A stretch of 64,000 bases of DNA from Lentisphaeraceae bacterium (GTDB taxonomy: Bacteria > Verrucomicrobiota > Kiritimatiellia > RFP12 > DVOR01): assembly GCA_004555175.1 (NCBI GenBank), contig SFJE01000005.1, forward strand, positions 1 to 64,000, written 5' to 3'. Shown piece after piece: positions 18,873 through 28,210 of the stretch; within the stretch, counting starts at the first letter, position 1, and every line of letters begins with the position of its first letter. The notes beneath the pieces were generated by a model, which was given only the letters and a program-made list of their open reading frames with translations, was not told the origin of the DNA and searched no databases. Made by a program: the position numbers and the translations under genes.

Positions 18873-19054
18873 GCAAGGTGATCCAGGGCCTCCCTCAAGG
18901 CGACCTAGGCCCTACTCAAGGCGACCTAGGCCCTCCCTCAAGGTGTCCCAGGCCCTACTCAAGGCGACCTAGGCCCTACCTCAAGGTGACCTAGACCCTA
19001 GGTCGAGGCGGGGTAGGCCCTACCTCGAGGCGGGGTAGGCCCTACCTCAAGGTG
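18873..19054. repeat. CCTAGG-type 22-bp tandem array, about 8 units
   Basis: Units of 21-22 bp run as CAAGGYGACCTAGGCCCTAC plus 1-2 bases, becoming CGAGGCGGGGTAGGCCCTAC in the last copies. The array lies between the MoxR operon promoter and the mraZ region. Confidence 0.8.
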
Positions 19055-19347
19055 CGCTCCACGCGTCTAAGGTTAAAATCTTCCCGGCCCCGGGCGAAGA
19101 TTGTTCCCCAGCTGGGGAACGCTTGGTACCCCAATTGGGGTACAAGCGGTACGCTAATTGGGGAATACCACAGCCCCAGAGCAGATGACCCTTTGGGTCC
19201 CGATTCCGGATGTTGCGCGGGCGAGAGGAGTACGGCATTGGTGGACGATGGGCGCGCATGAAACGGTCCCTTTGGGATGCCAAACATATTATCAAGCAAA
19301 GTGTTAACCGTACGAATGACAACAGGGGTTATTACATTTGTGCCCAT
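19042..19347 (-). CDS. Possible small ORF divergent from mraZ
   Basis: ATG 19347 is preceded by AAAGGAGCCTCCT, a strong but self-complementary ribosome-binding site, and a TTATAA box lies about 28 bases further upstream. The 101-residue product begins MGTNVITPVVIRTVNTLLDN. Its C-terminal half is encoded by the palindromic repeats at 19103-19169 and the edge of the CCTAGG array. The first roughly 35 residues look protein-like. The rest probably reflects repeat insertion into a small gene or its 3' end. Confidence 0.3.
   Translation of the reverse strand: MGTNVITPVVIRTVNTLLDNMFGIPKGPFHARPSSTNAVLLSPAQHPESGPKGSSALGLWYSPISVPLVPQLGYQAFPSWGTIFARGREDFNLRRVERTLR
19103..19169. repeat. CCCCAATTGGGG-type palindromic tandem repeat, 3 units
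   Basis: Unit 1 contains GTTCCCCAGCTGGGGAAC, a perfect 18-bp palindrome. Unit 2 contains GTACCCCAATTGGGGTAC, also perfect. Unit 3 is GGTACGCTAATTGGGGAATACC. Spacing is 22-23 bp. Confidence 0.75.
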
Positions 19348-19546
19348 AGGAGGCTCCTTTCGTTTGGTTATAACCCTTCTTGTCGTAGAGAATGAGCAGG
19401 GCTCTCTCAAGTCCGGTACACGCAGGGACTCCTTTATTTCGGCGCGATGGGCCCCGACTTTGGTCGGGATCGGGGTGAAATTGGCGGGATAATCCCCTAA
19501 AGTGCGGCCAAAAGCGCAAAAAACAATCCTTTGAGAGAGAAAAGAC

Positions 19547-19576
19547 TTGACGCAAAGGTGGGGAAAAGTGTTTAAT
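19547..19576 (+). promoter_or_regulatory. Probable promoter of mraZ operon
   Basis: TTGACG at 19547 and TTTAAT at 19571 are 18 bases apart, about 50 bases upstream of mraZ. GGTGGGGAAAAGTG in the spacer may include a MraZ-type box, but I do not see a clear series of repeats. Confidence 0.45.
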
Positions 19577-19627
19577 AGTGTCACAAAAGGTCAAGCCGTG
19601 ATGGAAACAACGAACGAGGTGAATACG

Positions 19628-20074
19628 ATGCAAGGCGACGCCGTCCTGTCGGGCGTGGCGCAGCATGCGTTGGATCCGAAGCGGCGCGTGACGATTCCGT
19701 CGGGGTGGCGGGATGCGTTGGGGAAGCCGGCCTATGTCTTTGTGATGGCCGATCCGCACGAGAAGTGTCTGCGGCTGTTGAGCAATGAGCGGATGCAGGG
19801 GCTGCGGGAGAAGTTGCTGGCAAAGCGCTTTTCGGACCCCTTGGTGGCGCAGAAGTTGCGGGTATTGGGGCAGAATACCGAGCAGTTGCCGCTGGATGTG
19901 CAGGGGCGCATTCGGATTAGCGACCGCTTGCTGAACTTTGCGGGGATTACCGGGAAGATTGCCTTTGTGGGGGCAATTACCTATGGTGAGATTTGGGCTG
20001 CCGAGGCGCGGCCGCAGGAGGCTTCGGTGGATCAGGCGGCATTGAGCGAAGCGTTGGCGGCACTGGACTTCTAG
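19628..20074 (+). CDS. mraZ: Transcriptional regulator MraZ
   Basis: MraZ is the AbrB-like repressor of the dcw operon and usually its first gene. The start chosen is ATG 19628 with GAGGT seven bases upstream; an in-frame ATG at 19601 is possible. The 148-residue product has two SpoVT/AbrB-like halves, HALDPKRRVTIPSGWRDALG and QLPLDVQGRIRISDRLLNFAGI. It is followed 12 bases later by rsmH, as in most bacteria. Confidence 0.92.
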   Translation: MQGDAVLSGVAQHALDPKRRVTIPSGWRDALGKPAYVFVMADPHEKCLRLLSNERMQGLREKLLAKRFSDPLVAQKLRVLGQNTEQLPLDVQGRIRISDRLLNFAGITGKIAFVGAITYGEIWAAEARPQEASVDQAALSEALAALDF

Positions 20075-20086
20075 CGGAGGTGGGCG

Positions 20087-21028
20087 ATGCATATTCCAGT
20101 GTTGCTTGAGGAGACAATCGCGGCCCTGGCGCCACGCCCGGGGTGCGTGTATATTGATGGTACGCTCGGCCAAGCCGGCCACGCGAGCGCGGTGATGCGC
20201 CAGGCCGGGGCCACCGGTCGGCTCCTGGGAATTGATCGCGACCCCGAGGCTCTTGAACGCGCGCGCGCAAACCTTGCGCGCGCGGAAGTCCCTGGCGAGC
20301 ATGTCTTGGTGCAGGGGGCCCACGGCGACATCGAGGCCCTGGCCAAGGCGAACGGCTTTGCGCAGGTGGATGCCATTTTGCTGGACCTGGGCGTCAGCAG
20401 CGACCAGCTGGATACGCCCGAGCGCGGCTTCTCCTTCCGCAATGATGGGCCGCTGGATATGCGGATGCGTAATGACGCCGGGGAGACGGCTGCAGAGTTG
20501 CTCGCGCGCCTCTCGGTCCCGGAGATGTGCGAACTCTTCCGCACCTTGGGCGAGGAGCGGCGCGCCTTTACGATTGCCAAGGCCATTGAGCGCGAGCGCA
20601 ATCGGGCGCCCATCACGCGGACCCTGCAGCTGGCCGAGGTAGTGGCCCGGGCGGTGGGTGGTGCACACACGAAGGGGCGGAACCCGGCCACGCGCGTCTT
20701 CCAAGCGCTGCGCATGGCGGTCAATGACGAGATGGGGGACTTGGAGCGGGCGCTCGAGGGCGGGTTGCGGCTGCTCAAGCCCGGCGGGCGTTTGGCGATC
20801 ATCACCTTCGAGAGTCTGACCGACCGGGTGGTGAAGCAGCGCTTCCGGGCCCATTGCGGGCGCGAGGTGGCGCTCCAGCAGGGCGGCAGCGAGTGGCAGG
20901 GCGAATTGCCGCGCACGCAGGCGATTTTCAAGAAGGCGGTGACCGGGCAACCGGCAGAGATTGAGGCAAACCCCCGCGCGCGGACGGCGAAACTGCGCGT
21001 GGTGGAGAAGTTGGCAGAGGAGGCGTAA
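20087..21028 (+). CDS. rsmH: 16S rRNA (cytosine1402-N4)-methyltransferase RsmH
   Basis: RsmH methylates N4 of C1402 in the 30S decoding centre using AdoMet. Family hallmarks are HIPVLLEETIAAL at the N-terminus, the AdoMet motif YIDGTLGQAGHA, LGIDRDPEAL, AILLDLGVSSDQLDTPERGFSF, and MAVNDEMGDLERAL before LKPGGRLAIITFESLTDRVVK. The 313-residue length is normal. GGAGGTGGGCG precedes the ATG. Confidence 0.96.
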   Translation: MHIPVLLEETIAALAPRPGCVYIDGTLGQAGHASAVMRQAGATGRLLGIDRDPEALERARANLARAEVPGEHVLVQGAHGDIEALAKANGFAQVDAILLDLGVSSDQLDTPERGFSFRNDGPLDMRMRNDAGETAAELLARLSVPEMCELFRTLGEERRAFTIAKAIERERNRAPITRTLQLAEVVARAVGGAHTKGRNPATRVFQALRMAVNDEMGDLERALEGGLRLLKPGGRLAIITFESLTDRVVKQRFRAHCGREVALQQGGSEWQGELPRTQAIFKKAVTGQPAEIEANPRARTAKLRVVEKLAEEA

Positions 21029-21032
21029 GGCT

Positions 21033-21443
21033 ATGGCAAAGCGAAACAGACGGTGCAAAACCTTTCGAATGAAGGCGGCAACTTTGGGGCTGGCAACGCT
21101 GATTGCCTTCATTGTTGCCCCTTGGATTGTCTACTCCCTACTCTTGATGCACACCGACCAGGTGGGCTCGCAAATCCGCCTCCTGGAGCGCGAGAAGCGT
21201 GCGCTGAATGAGACGCGCCGCCGGCAGGAGGCCGAGTGGAACCAGCTGGCCGAGCCGCGGCGGTTGGACGAGGCGATGGCTTCGCGCGGGCTGCGCCTGG
21301 CCTACGCCCCGCCCGAGCGCACCGCCACGGTCCTCCCCAACGGCCAAATGCGGCTCGCCCGCCCGGTCTACCGCGCCCTCGAACTGGCCAAGCAGGAGCG
21401 CCAGCAGAGCGGCGACCGCGCCCAAGCCCGGAACCGCCGCTGA
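21033..21443 (+). CDS. ftsL: FtsL-like cell division protein
   Basis: ATG 21033 lies four bases after rsmH. The 136-residue product has a basic N-terminus, one membrane span (about residues 15-37, LGLATLIAFIVAPWIVYSLL) and a following coiled-coil-like segment rich in Leu, Glu and Arg. This topology and its place between rsmH and ftsI are those of FtsL, which bridges FtsB/FtsQ and FtsI at the septum. Sequence identity in the family is low, so the name rests largely on position. Confidence 0.7.
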   Translation: MAKRNRRCKTFRMKAATLGLATLIAFIVAPWIVYSLLLMHTDQVGSQIRLLEREKRALNETRRRQEAEWNQLAEPRRLDEAMASRGLRLAYAPPERTATVLPNGQMRLARPVYRALELAKQERQQSGDRAQARNRR

Positions 21444-21469
21444 CCGAGAGGCATCCGCGCGGAGGTCTG

Positions 21470-23293
21470 ATGGTTCGCAGCGAGCTGCAATACGCCCGGC
21501 GATGGATGGCGCTCATCTTGAGCGCCATGGTGCTTTTCTTTAGCCTCATCTTCGCCAAGCTCTTCAAGCTCCACATTCTTGACCCGCGTGAGCCCGGCTA
21601 TGAAGCGCCGGACTATGAGACCAAGTTCACCCTGCCCGGACTGCGCGGGCGGATCTTGGACCGCAATGGCAATGTCCTGGCCGAGACCATTGCCGGGCGC
21701 GACATCTACGTGGACCAGAAGGATGTCAAGCTCAAGCTCCTGCCGCCCGAGCGCGTGGCCGAGTTGCCCCTGGAGCTGGCCAAACTTCTAGGCGTCAGCC
21801 AAGAGAAGATGATTGACGCCTTTACCGGCACGCATGTCATCAACGGCCTCAAGCGCAGCAGCGTAAAGGTCTGCGAGGTGGCCGATGAGGCGATTTTGAC
21901 CGAGCTACGCGAGCGTTCAGCCCGGAGCGTAGCACCGAGCAACCGCATTGCCGGCATCAACTTCCGCGACCTGCGCCCCATTCGCTCCTACCCCAACGGC
22001 GCGCGCCTCAGCCATGTCATCGGCTTCATCGACAAGGACAACAACGGCATCTACGGCATCGAGCAGCGCTTCGATGCGCTCCTGCGCGGGCAGAACGGGG
22101 AGGTCGTCTCGGTGCGCGACAACCGGGCCCGCGAAATCCGCACCCGCCGCATCAGCGAAAAGAAGGCCGAGCACGGTCACGACGTGGTCCTGACCATCGA
22201 CAACAACATCCAATACATCATCGAGAAGGCCCTCGCCAAGACCCTCGAAGACTTCCAGGCCAAGTCCGGCATCGTCATCGTACAGCACATCAAGAGTGGC
22301 GAAATCTTGGGAATGGCCACCCTGCCGTGCTTCAATCCCGCCGAATACCGTTCCTTTAACGCTAGCGAGTGGCAGAACATCGCCATCGGGCGGAACTACG
22401 AGCCCGGGTCGGTGATGAAACCGCTGACCATCGCCATGGCCCTCAACTACGGCCTCATCACCGAACGCACCCCCTTCGACGTGGGCACCAAGCGCATTTG
22501 GTACTACGCCGGCAAGCCGCTGCGCGACCACGCCACCGGCATCCTCCACGCCCGCGAAATCATCCTCCAATCCTCCAACATCGGCACCGCGATGATCGGC
22601 CTGCGCATGGCCGAGCCGCAGCCCAAGCTCGGCATCAAGCACGAATACGAGTTCCTTTGGCGCGCCTTCCGCGCCCTCGGCTTTGGCGAAAAGACCGGCA
22701 TTGAGCTCGTCGGTGAGCAATCGGGCATCCTCCCGCACTACTCCAAGTGGAGCAAACTCTCCCCCACCCGCATCCCCCTGGGCCAAGGTATCGCCGTCAC
22801 CGCCATCCAGCTCGTCAGTGCCTACGCCACCATCGCCAACGGCGGCGTGCACATGCGCCCGACCATCTTCCGCGAACTGCGCACCCACGAAGGCGAAGTC
22901 ATCCGCCAAAACACCCCCGAAGTCATCGGCCAACCCCTCTCCCCCGAGGTCTGCGCCAGCGTGATGGAGATGATGAGCGGCATCACCGATCCCAAGCAAC
23001 GCGGTACTGCCCGCCGCGCAAAACTCCGTTCCTACACCGTCGCCGGCAAGACCGGCACCGGCCAAATCCCCGTCAACGGCCACTACAACCGCACCGACTA
23101 CAACGCCACCTTCATCGGCATCTACCCCGCCTCCGCCCCCGAGCTCGTCATCCTCGTCACCATCGAGCGCCCCCAAGGCGGCAACCGCGACGGCGGCTTC
23201 GTCGCCGCCCCCACCTTCGCCGCCGTCGCCGAAGAAATCGGCCACTACCTCGGTCTGCCTGCCGATAAACCCCTCCCGGAGGACACCCCGTGA
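21470..23293 (+). CDS. ftsI: Peptidoglycan D,D-transpeptidase FtsI (PBP3)
   Basis: FtsI crosslinks septal peptidoglycan. ATG 21470 has GGAGG just upstream, giving 607 residues. One N-terminal membrane anchor is followed by LRGRILDRNGNVLAET, a dimerisation domain, and the transpeptidase domain. The catalytic serine is in GSVMK (314-317), the second motif SSN is in ILQSSNIGTAM, and the third is KTGT in TVAGKTGTGQIP. Its last bases overlap the next gene (GTGA). Confidence 0.93.
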   Translation: MVRSELQYARRWMALILSAMVLFFSLIFAKLFKLHILDPREPGYEAPDYETKFTLPGLRGRILDRNGNVLAETIAGRDIYVDQKDVKLKLLPPERVAELPLELAKLLGVSQEKMIDAFTGTHVINGLKRSSVKVCEVADEAILTELRERSARSVAPSNRIAGINFRDLRPIRSYPNGARLSHVIGFIDKDNNGIYGIEQRFDALLRGQNGEVVSVRDNRAREIRTRRISEKKAEHGHDVVLTIDNNIQYIIEKALAKTLEDFQAKSGIVIVQHIKSGEILGMATLPCFNPAEYRSFNASEWQNIAIGRNYEPGSVMKPLTIAMALNYGLITERTPFDVGTKRIWYYAGKPLRDHATGILHAREIILQSSNIGTAMIGLRMAEPQPKLGIKHEYEFLWRAFRALGFGEKTGIELVGEQSGILPHYSKWSKLSPTRIPLGQGIAVTAIQLVSAYATIANGGVHMRPTIFRELRTHEGEVIRQNTPEVIGQPLSPEVCASVMEMMSGITDPKQRGTARRAKLRSYTVAGKTGTGQIPVNGHYNRTDYNATFIGIYPASAPELVILVTIERPQGGNRDGGFVAAPTFAAVAEEIGHYLGLPADKPLPEDTP

Positions 23294-23946
23294 CCACCCT
23301 CCTCTCCATGGCCCCCATCGACCTCTCGGCCCTCACCGATGCCATCCTCGCCTCCGCCGAGCACCCCTGGCTCCAAGGCTGGTTCACCGCCGTGGCCACC
23401 TTCTTCTTCGAGAATGTCGTCTGTTGGACCATTGTCCCGCCCCTCCTCTCCGAAGGCATCCTCGGCTGGATGACCGCCCTGCAAAGCACCTTCTGGGGCG
23501 TCTTCGTCGGCGACATCCTGATGTACCTACCCGTGCGCTTTGCGATGCGCTACGTCGCCAAGATCCGCTGGGTCCGCAAACACCAAGACCAAATCGAGGC
23601 CTGCGGACACTTCTTCGACCGCCACCTCGGCAAGACCCTCTTCATCATCCGCTTCACCCCCGGCATCCGCACCCCCGCCCTCCTCGCCGCCGGCATGCTC
23701 CGCGTCCACTTCGGCCAATACACCCTCTACTCCGCCCTCTCCTGCCTCTTCCAGAGCGCAATCATCACCTTCTTCATGCCCAAGTGCTACGCCCCGCTCA
23801 TCGCCTGGCTCAAAGGCCTCTGGCAGCACCACCCCCTCCTCGTCCTCACCCTCATCGGCGCCTTCTTCGCCGCCTTCATCCTCGCGCAATACTTCATCGC
23901 CCGCGCCGTGATGAACCGCCTCTCCGCCCGCAAACCCCAACCGTAA
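23290..23946 (+). CDS. DedA/VTT-domain membrane protein
   Basis: This 218-residue multispan membrane protein starts at a GTG overlapping the ftsI stop. FVGDILMYLPVRFAMRYVAK and the motif FIIRFTPGIRTPALLAAGML, with the F/G-x-R-F-x-P-G-x-R pattern, are characteristic of DedA-family proteins. Some of these flip undecaprenyl phosphate or phospholipids. Placement directly after ftsI, where murE would normally sit, suggests a role in envelope lipid-carrier recycling, as inference. Confidence 0.8.
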   Translation: MTTLLSMAPIDLSALTDAILASAEHPWLQGWFTAVATFFFENVVCWTIVPPLLSEGILGWMTALQSTFWGVFVGDILMYLPVRFAMRYVAKIRWVRKHQDQIEACGHFFDRHLGKTLFIIRFTPGIRTPALLAAGMLRVHFGQYTLYSALSCLFQSAIITFFMPKCYAPLIAWLKGLWQHHPLLVLTLIGAFFAAFILAQYFIARAVMNRLSARKPQP

Positions 23947-24058
23947 CTCCCGCACCGAGGGATTCTTGCCCTTAGCCAACGGCTCTGGAAGCCGTTTCTT
24001 CAGCGCCTCGACGCCACCTACACCCGCCTCGTCGGCGAACGCTAATCCCCGCCCCCGC

Positions 24059-24110
24059 GCCTACCTCATTTCGAGGTAGGGCCTACCTCGACTCGACCTA
24101 GGCCCTACCT
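24059..24110. repeat. CCTAGG-type 22-bp repeat, about 2.3 units
   Basis: CGCCTACCTCATTTCGAGG then TAGGGCCTACCTCGACTCG and ACCTAGGCCCTACC. It is followed by a tail, TTTTTTAGGGGTATCGGC, that matches the tail after the array at 62669-62762. Confidence 0.75.
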
Positions 24111-24284
24111 TTTTTAGGGGTATCGGCGGGCTCGGACGGGGGTGGAGGCAGGGGGTGTTTCGGTAAGCGTTTTGCAGGCCGCAGTCCCCGGCGGCCTGGA
24201 TCCCCACCTGGGACGCGAGGAGGCGGCCCGTCAGAACGGGCACCCCACTCCTCCCCTCACCCGCCCCGAAGCAAAAGCGAACCC

Positions 24285-24301
24285 GGGCCTACCTCGAGGC
24301 C
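24285..24301. repeat. CCTAGG-type repeat, single partial unit
   Basis: GGGCCTACCTCGAGGCC, followed by CAACCCGGGGCGG, the same junction as downstream of the copy at 3945-3980. Confidence 0.5.
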
Positions 24302-24366
24302 AACCCGGGGCGGAGATGCTAGAAGGTCGGCCCCTGCCCAGTTCCTCCCCCAGCCACTCCGTCGCG

Positions 24367-24400
24367 GAAGTCCGAGCAACGCGAGGAGCTATGTCAAAAC
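24367..24400 (+). repeat. Dispersed GAGCTATG element, copy 2
   Basis: It reads GAAGTCCGAGCAACGCGAGG then AGCTATGTCAAAAC and is one of the best matches to the consensus. Confidence 0.65.
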
Positions 24401-24512
24401 GCGCCCTGTCGACTGTCCACTGTCGACTCGCTCGCGCAGCGAACCCCCTCGCAAGCACACGCGCGCGGGTTGTGATAGACTATGCGGCCGTTTTCAACGA
24501 AGGACGAGCCTT

Positions 24513-27026
24513 ATGGAAGAAAAGTATCCGTTTAACGCGATTGAACCGAAGTGGCAGAAGTATTGGGACGAGCACGGCACCTTCCGGTGCGACGCGCACG
24601 ACGAGAGCAAGCCCAAGTTCTATTGTCTGACGATGTTCCCCTACCCCAGCGGCCACATGCACGTGGGCCACGGGCGCAACTACATTATGGGCGATGTCAT
24701 CACGCGCTACAAGAAGATGCTCGGCTACAACGTCCTCTCGCCCATGGGCTGGGACTCCTTCGGGTTGCCAGCGGAGAACGCGGCCAAGAAGTTCCACGTC
24801 CACCCGCACAAGTGGACGATTGAAAACATTCAGGAGATGAAGCGCCAGGTGCGCAGTTGGGGCGTGGGCTACGATTGGGAGCGCGAGATTGCCACCTGCC
24901 ACCCCGATTACTATAAGTGGACCCAGTGGGTCTTCCTGCAGGCCTACAAGCTGGGCGTGGCCTATCAGAAGGAGGCGCCGGTGAACTGGTGCCCGCTCTG
25001 CACCAACCTGGCGAACGAAGAGGTGACCGCCGATGGCCACTGCGTCCGCTGCGGCCGCCCGGTGGAGAAGAAGAACCTCAAGCAGTGGTTCTTCCGCATC
25101 ACGGCCTATGCCGACCGCCTGCTCAAGGACCTGGACCTGCTCGAGGGCTGGCCGGAGAAGGTCCGCCAGATGCAGGCGAACTGGATTGGCAAGTCGCAGG
25201 GCGCGAAGGTGAACTTCAAGGTGACGGAGACGGGCGATGATTGCCCAGTCTACACCACCCGCCCGGACACCATCTTCGGCGTCACCTTTATGGCCATCGC
25301 TCCGGATCATCCGCTGCTGAAGAAGTTGTTGCCCGGGACGGCGAAGGAGGCCGAGGTCAAGGCCTTCACCGAGAAGCTCGCCAATATCCCCGCCGCCGAG
25401 CGCTTCTCCGATGCGCTGGCCAAGGAGGGCGTCTTTACCGGCTTCCACGTCACCAACCCCTATAATGGCGATAAGGACATCGAGCTGTGGGTGACGAACT
25501 ACGTGGTCTCCGACTCGGGCACCGGCATCGTGATGGCCGTCCCCACCCACGACCAGCGCGACTGGGACTTCGCCACCAAGTACGGCATCGCCAAGAAAAT
25601 CGTCATCCAGAACCCCGAGCAGACGCTCTCGCTCGAGACGATGACCGCGGCCTATGTGGAGGACGGCACGCTCGTCGCTTCCGGGCCCTTTGATGGTCAG
25701 CCCAACCGCCAGGCCCTCAAGGCCATTATTGAGTATGGCGCGAAGGAAGGCTTTGCCGAGGCCACCACCAACTTCCGTATCCGCGATTGGAATGTGGCCC
25801 GCCAGCGCTACTGGGGCGCGCCCATCCCGATTGTCCACTGCCCGCACTGCGGCGCGGTGCCGGTGCCCGAGGATCAGCTCCCCGTGCGTCTGCCCGATGA
25901 TGTGGACTTTAAGAGCGACCAGGGTAACCCCCTCGCCCGCCACGAAGGCTTCATCAACACCACCTGCCCCAAGTGCGGTGCCCCGGCCAAGCGCGAGACC
26001 GACACCCTCGCCCAATGGCTCTGCTCGTGCTGGTACTTCCTGCGCTACATCGATGCGCGCAACGAAAAGGCCCCCTTCGATAAGGCCCTGGTGGATAAGT
26101 GGATGCCCGTGGACCAGTACATCGGTGGCGTGGAGCACGCCGTGCTCCACCTCCTCTACTCGCGCTTCGTCGTCAAAATCCTCAACGACGCTGGCGCCCT
26201 CGATTGTGTCGAGCCCTTCAAGGCCCTCTTCACCCAGGGGATGATTTGCAAGCGCTCCGAGAAGGACGGCAAGCTCTACAAGATGTCCAAGTCCGTCGGC
26301 AACGTCGTCTCCCCCGATGACCTCATCCGCGACTATGGCGCCGACACCGTCCGCCTCTACACCCTCTTCATCGGCCCGCCCGAGCTCGATGCCGAGTGGC
26401 AGGACGCCTCCATCCAGGGGCCCTACCGCTTCCTCTGCCGCCTCTGGAAGAAGGCCTACGACGCCAAGGCCATCGTCCCGGCCGAGGAGACGCCCGTCGA
26501 CGGCGCGGCCCTCACCCCGGCCGAGCGCGACCTCTGGCGCAAGCTCCACCAGACCCTGCAGAGCGTGACCGACTCCATCGAGCACGGCTTCCGCTTCAAC
26601 ACCGCCATCGCCCAGCTAATGGAGCTGATGAACACCGCCGACAAGGCCAAGATCGGCCCGGACTCCTCCTCCGCCGCCAAGGCCCTCCTGCGCGAAACGG
26701 TCGTCACCATCGCCCGGATGATGGCCCCCATCACCCCGCACATCGCCGAGGAGATTTGGGCCGAGTTCGGTTGCCAGCCCGAGGGCGTGATGAACGCCGG
26801 TTGGCCCAAGGTCAACCCCGAGGCGCTGAAGGAAGACTCGCTGCAGATCATCCTCCAGGTCAACGGCAAGATGCGCGGCAAACTCACCGTCCCCGCCGGC
26901 CTCTCGCGCGAGGAACTTGAGGCCGCCGCCCGCGCCTCCGAGGAGGTCAAGCGCTTCACCGAGGGCCAGACCATCGTCAAGGTCATCGTGGTCCCCGGCA
27001 AGCTCGTCAACATCGTGGCCAAGTAA
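24513..27026 (+). CDS. leuS: Leucyl-tRNA synthetase
   Basis: A class I aminoacyl-tRNA synthetase of 837 residues, normal for bacterial LeuRS. The HIGH motif appears as [18 protein letters not shown] near the N-terminus. The CP1 editing domain contains [20 protein letters not shown] and [23 protein letters not shown] is in [17 protein letters not shown]. The C-terminal anticodon-binding domain ends with a [14 protein letters not shown] segment. GAAGGA lies upstream of the ATG. It stands alone with its own terminator. Confidence 0.97.
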   Translation: MEEKYPFNAIEPKWQKYWDEHGTFRCDAHDESKPKFYCLTMFPYPSGHMHVGHGRNYIMGDVITRYKKMLGYNVLSPMGWDSFGLPAENAAKKFHVHPHKWTIENIQEMKRQVRSWGVGYDWEREIATCHPDYYKWTQWVFLQAYKLGVAYQKEAPVNWCPLCTNLANEEVTADGHCVRCGRPVEKKNLKQWFFRITAYADRLLKDLDLLEGWPEKVRQMQANWIGKSQGAKVNFKVTETGDDCPVYTTRPDTIFGVTFMAIAPDHPLLKKLLPGTAKEAEVKAFTEKLANIPAAERFSDALAKEGVFTGFHVTNPYNGDKDIELWVTNYVVSDSGTGIVMAVPTHDQRDWDFATKYGIAKKIVIQNPEQTLSLETMTAAYVEDGTLVASGPFDGQPNRQALKAIIEYGAKEGFAEATTNFRIRDWNVARQRYWGAPIPIVHCPHCGAVPVPEDQLPVRLPDDVDFKSDQGNPLARHEGFINTTCPKCGAPAKRETDTLAQWLCSCWYFLRYIDARNEKAPFDKALVDKWMPVDQYIGGVEHAVLHLLYSRFVVKILNDAGALDCVEPFKALFTQGMICKRSEKDGKLYKMSKSVGNVVSPDDLIRDYGADTVRLYTLFIGPPELDAEWQDASIQGPYRFLCRLWKKAYDAKAIVPAEETPVDGAALTPAERDLWRKLHQTLQSVTDSIEHGFRFNTAIAQLMELMNTADKAKIGPDSSSAAKALLRETVVTIARMMAPITPHIAEEIWAEFGCQPEGVMNAGWPKVNPEALKEDSLQIILQVNGKMRGKLTVPAGLSREELEAAARASEEVKRFTEGQTIVKVIVVPGKLVNIVAK

Positions 27027-27035
27027 AGGCCCCTA

Positions 27036-27067
27036 GGGCCGGCACGCCGGTGCCGGCCCCGCTTTTT
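27036..27067 (+). terminator. Intrinsic terminator after leuS
   Basis: GGGCCGGCAC and GTGCCGGCCC form a perfect 10-bp stem around a short loop, then CGCTTTTTA. Confidence 0.9.
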
Positions 27068-27110
27068 ACCCGCGTGGCGGGAGAATGACTACCCTTCAGG
27101 AGAAGTTCCT

Positions 27111-28088
27111 ATGACCAAAGGTCTTTCGTTGCTTTCCGGCGGGCTTGATTCGATGCTCGCCATCTGCGTCTTGCGCGACCAGGGGGTCCACATGGAGGGC
27201 GTGGTCTTTAAGAGCCCCTTCTTCGGCACCAAGGCCGCCGAGAAGGCCGCCGCGCAGCTCAAGGTGCCACTGCATATCGTCGACTTCACCGACGAGATTC
27301 TCGCCCTGGTCCGCAACCCGCCGCACGGCTTTGGCGGGGCGATGAATCCGTGCATTGACTGCCACGCCGCGATGATTCGCCGTGCGGGCGAACTGATGCG
27401 TGAGTGGGGCTTCGACTTCGTCTCCACCGGCGAAGTGCTCAACCAGCGCCCGATGTCGCAGAACCGCAAGAGCCTGGAGACCGTGGCCGAGAGTTCGGGG
27501 CTCAAGGGGTTGCTCCTGCGCCCGCTCTCCGCCCAGCACCTCACCCCCACCCTCCCCGAGGAGGATGGCCGCGTGGACCGTACGCGCCTCCTGGACCTCC
27601 AGGGCCGCCAGCGCCAAGCGCAGATGGCCCTAGCCCAGCACTTTGGCCTCTTGGAATATCCCTCCCCAGCTGGCGGCTGCCGCCTCACCGAAAAGGGCTT
27701 CTGCCGAAAGTTGCGCGACCTCTATGACCACACCGACGGCATCCCGCCCCGCGAGGATGTCGAGCTCCTGGTCTTCTCTCGCCAGTTCCGCCTGCCGGAA
27801 GGCGGGCGTATCATCGTGGGCCGCAACCGCGCCGACAACCAGGCCCTCAAGGCCCTCGCCGCTCAGGGCCGCACCATCCTCCATACCGTCAATATCCCCG
27901 GCCCCACCGCCGCCGTCCTCGGCCCCATCAACGAGGCGGACCTCCTCCGCGCCGCCGCCATCATCGCCAACTACGGCGACAAGGGCGCCCTCACCGAGAT
28001 TATCGTCAAGATTATCACCCCCGAGGGCAAGCGCGACATCACCGTCTCCCCCCTCCCCCGCGAAGTCTACGAGCCTTGGATGCTGTAG
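27111..28088 (+). CDS. PP-loop ATPase, MnmA/ThiI-like tRNA thiolation enzyme
   Basis: This 325-residue protein has the PP-loop SGGLDS at 9-14, then NPCIDCHAAMI, matching the NPCxxC of 2-thiouridylases, STGEVLNQRPMSQNR, and GGCRLTEKGFC with candidate catalytic cysteines. This combination points to ATP-dependent sulfur insertion into tRNA uridine. It is shorter than MnmA (about 360) and diverges in the C-terminal third, so the modified position is not assigned. AAGGAGAAGTTCCT precedes the ATG. It is monocistronic after the leuS terminator. Confidence 0.75.
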   Translation: MTKGLSLLSGGLDSMLAICVLRDQGVHMEGVVFKSPFFGTKAAEKAAAQLKVPLHIVDFTDEILALVRNPPHGFGGAMNPCIDCHAAMIRRAGELMREWGFDFVSTGEVLNQRPMSQNRKSLETVAESSGLKGLLLRPLSAQHLTPTLPEEDGRVDRTRLLDLQGRQRQAQMALAQHFGLLEYPSPAGGCRLTEKGFCRKLRDLYDHTDGIPPREDVELLVFSRQFRLPEGGRIIVGRNRADNQALKALAAQGRTILHTVNIPGPTAAVLGPINEADLLRAAAIIANYGDKGALTEIIVKIITPEGKRDITVSPLPREVYEPWML

Positions 28089-28114
28089 GAGCGAGGACGG
28101 AGGGCAGATGACGG

Positions 28115-28164
28115 ATAACAGCGCGCCTTCGGCCGATCGGCCAAAGGCGCGCTGTTATTTCTTC
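28115..28164 (+). terminator. Long hairpin terminator between convergent genes
   Basis: A 20-bp imperfect stem (ATAACAGCGCGCC arm against GGCGCGCTGTTAT, inner TCGGCC/GGCCAA) is followed on the plus strand by TTCTTC. It serves the thiolation gene. Confidence 0.7.
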
Positions 28165-28173
28165 GCTGTCATC

Positions 28174-28210
28174 GGTCTGCAGCGCACAGCGCCGCAGACC
28201 TTTCTCATTT
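28174..28210 (+). terminator. Second hairpin between convergent genes
   Basis: GGTCTGCAGCGC / GCGCCGCAGACC (one A-C mismatch, loop ACA) is followed on the plus strand by TTTCTCATTTAA. It also lies just past the glnN stop and may act in both directions. Confidence 0.6.

Larger units (their letters stand above)
23947..24512. other. Intergenic region before leuS
   Basis: It contains two CCTAGG-type repeat copies (24059-24110 and 24285-24301), one dispersed GAGCTATG element (24367-24400), the simple direct repeat CTGTCGACTGTCCACTGTCG (about 24405-24427) and a probable leuS promoter (TGATAGACT near 24474-24481). No credible gene is present. Confidence 0.55.

Noticed and set aside
20961..21032. 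Earlier start for the FtsL-like gene inside rsmH
   Set aside because: The ATG at 21033 just after the rsmH stop gives a proper short cytoplasmic N-terminus and FtsL topology.
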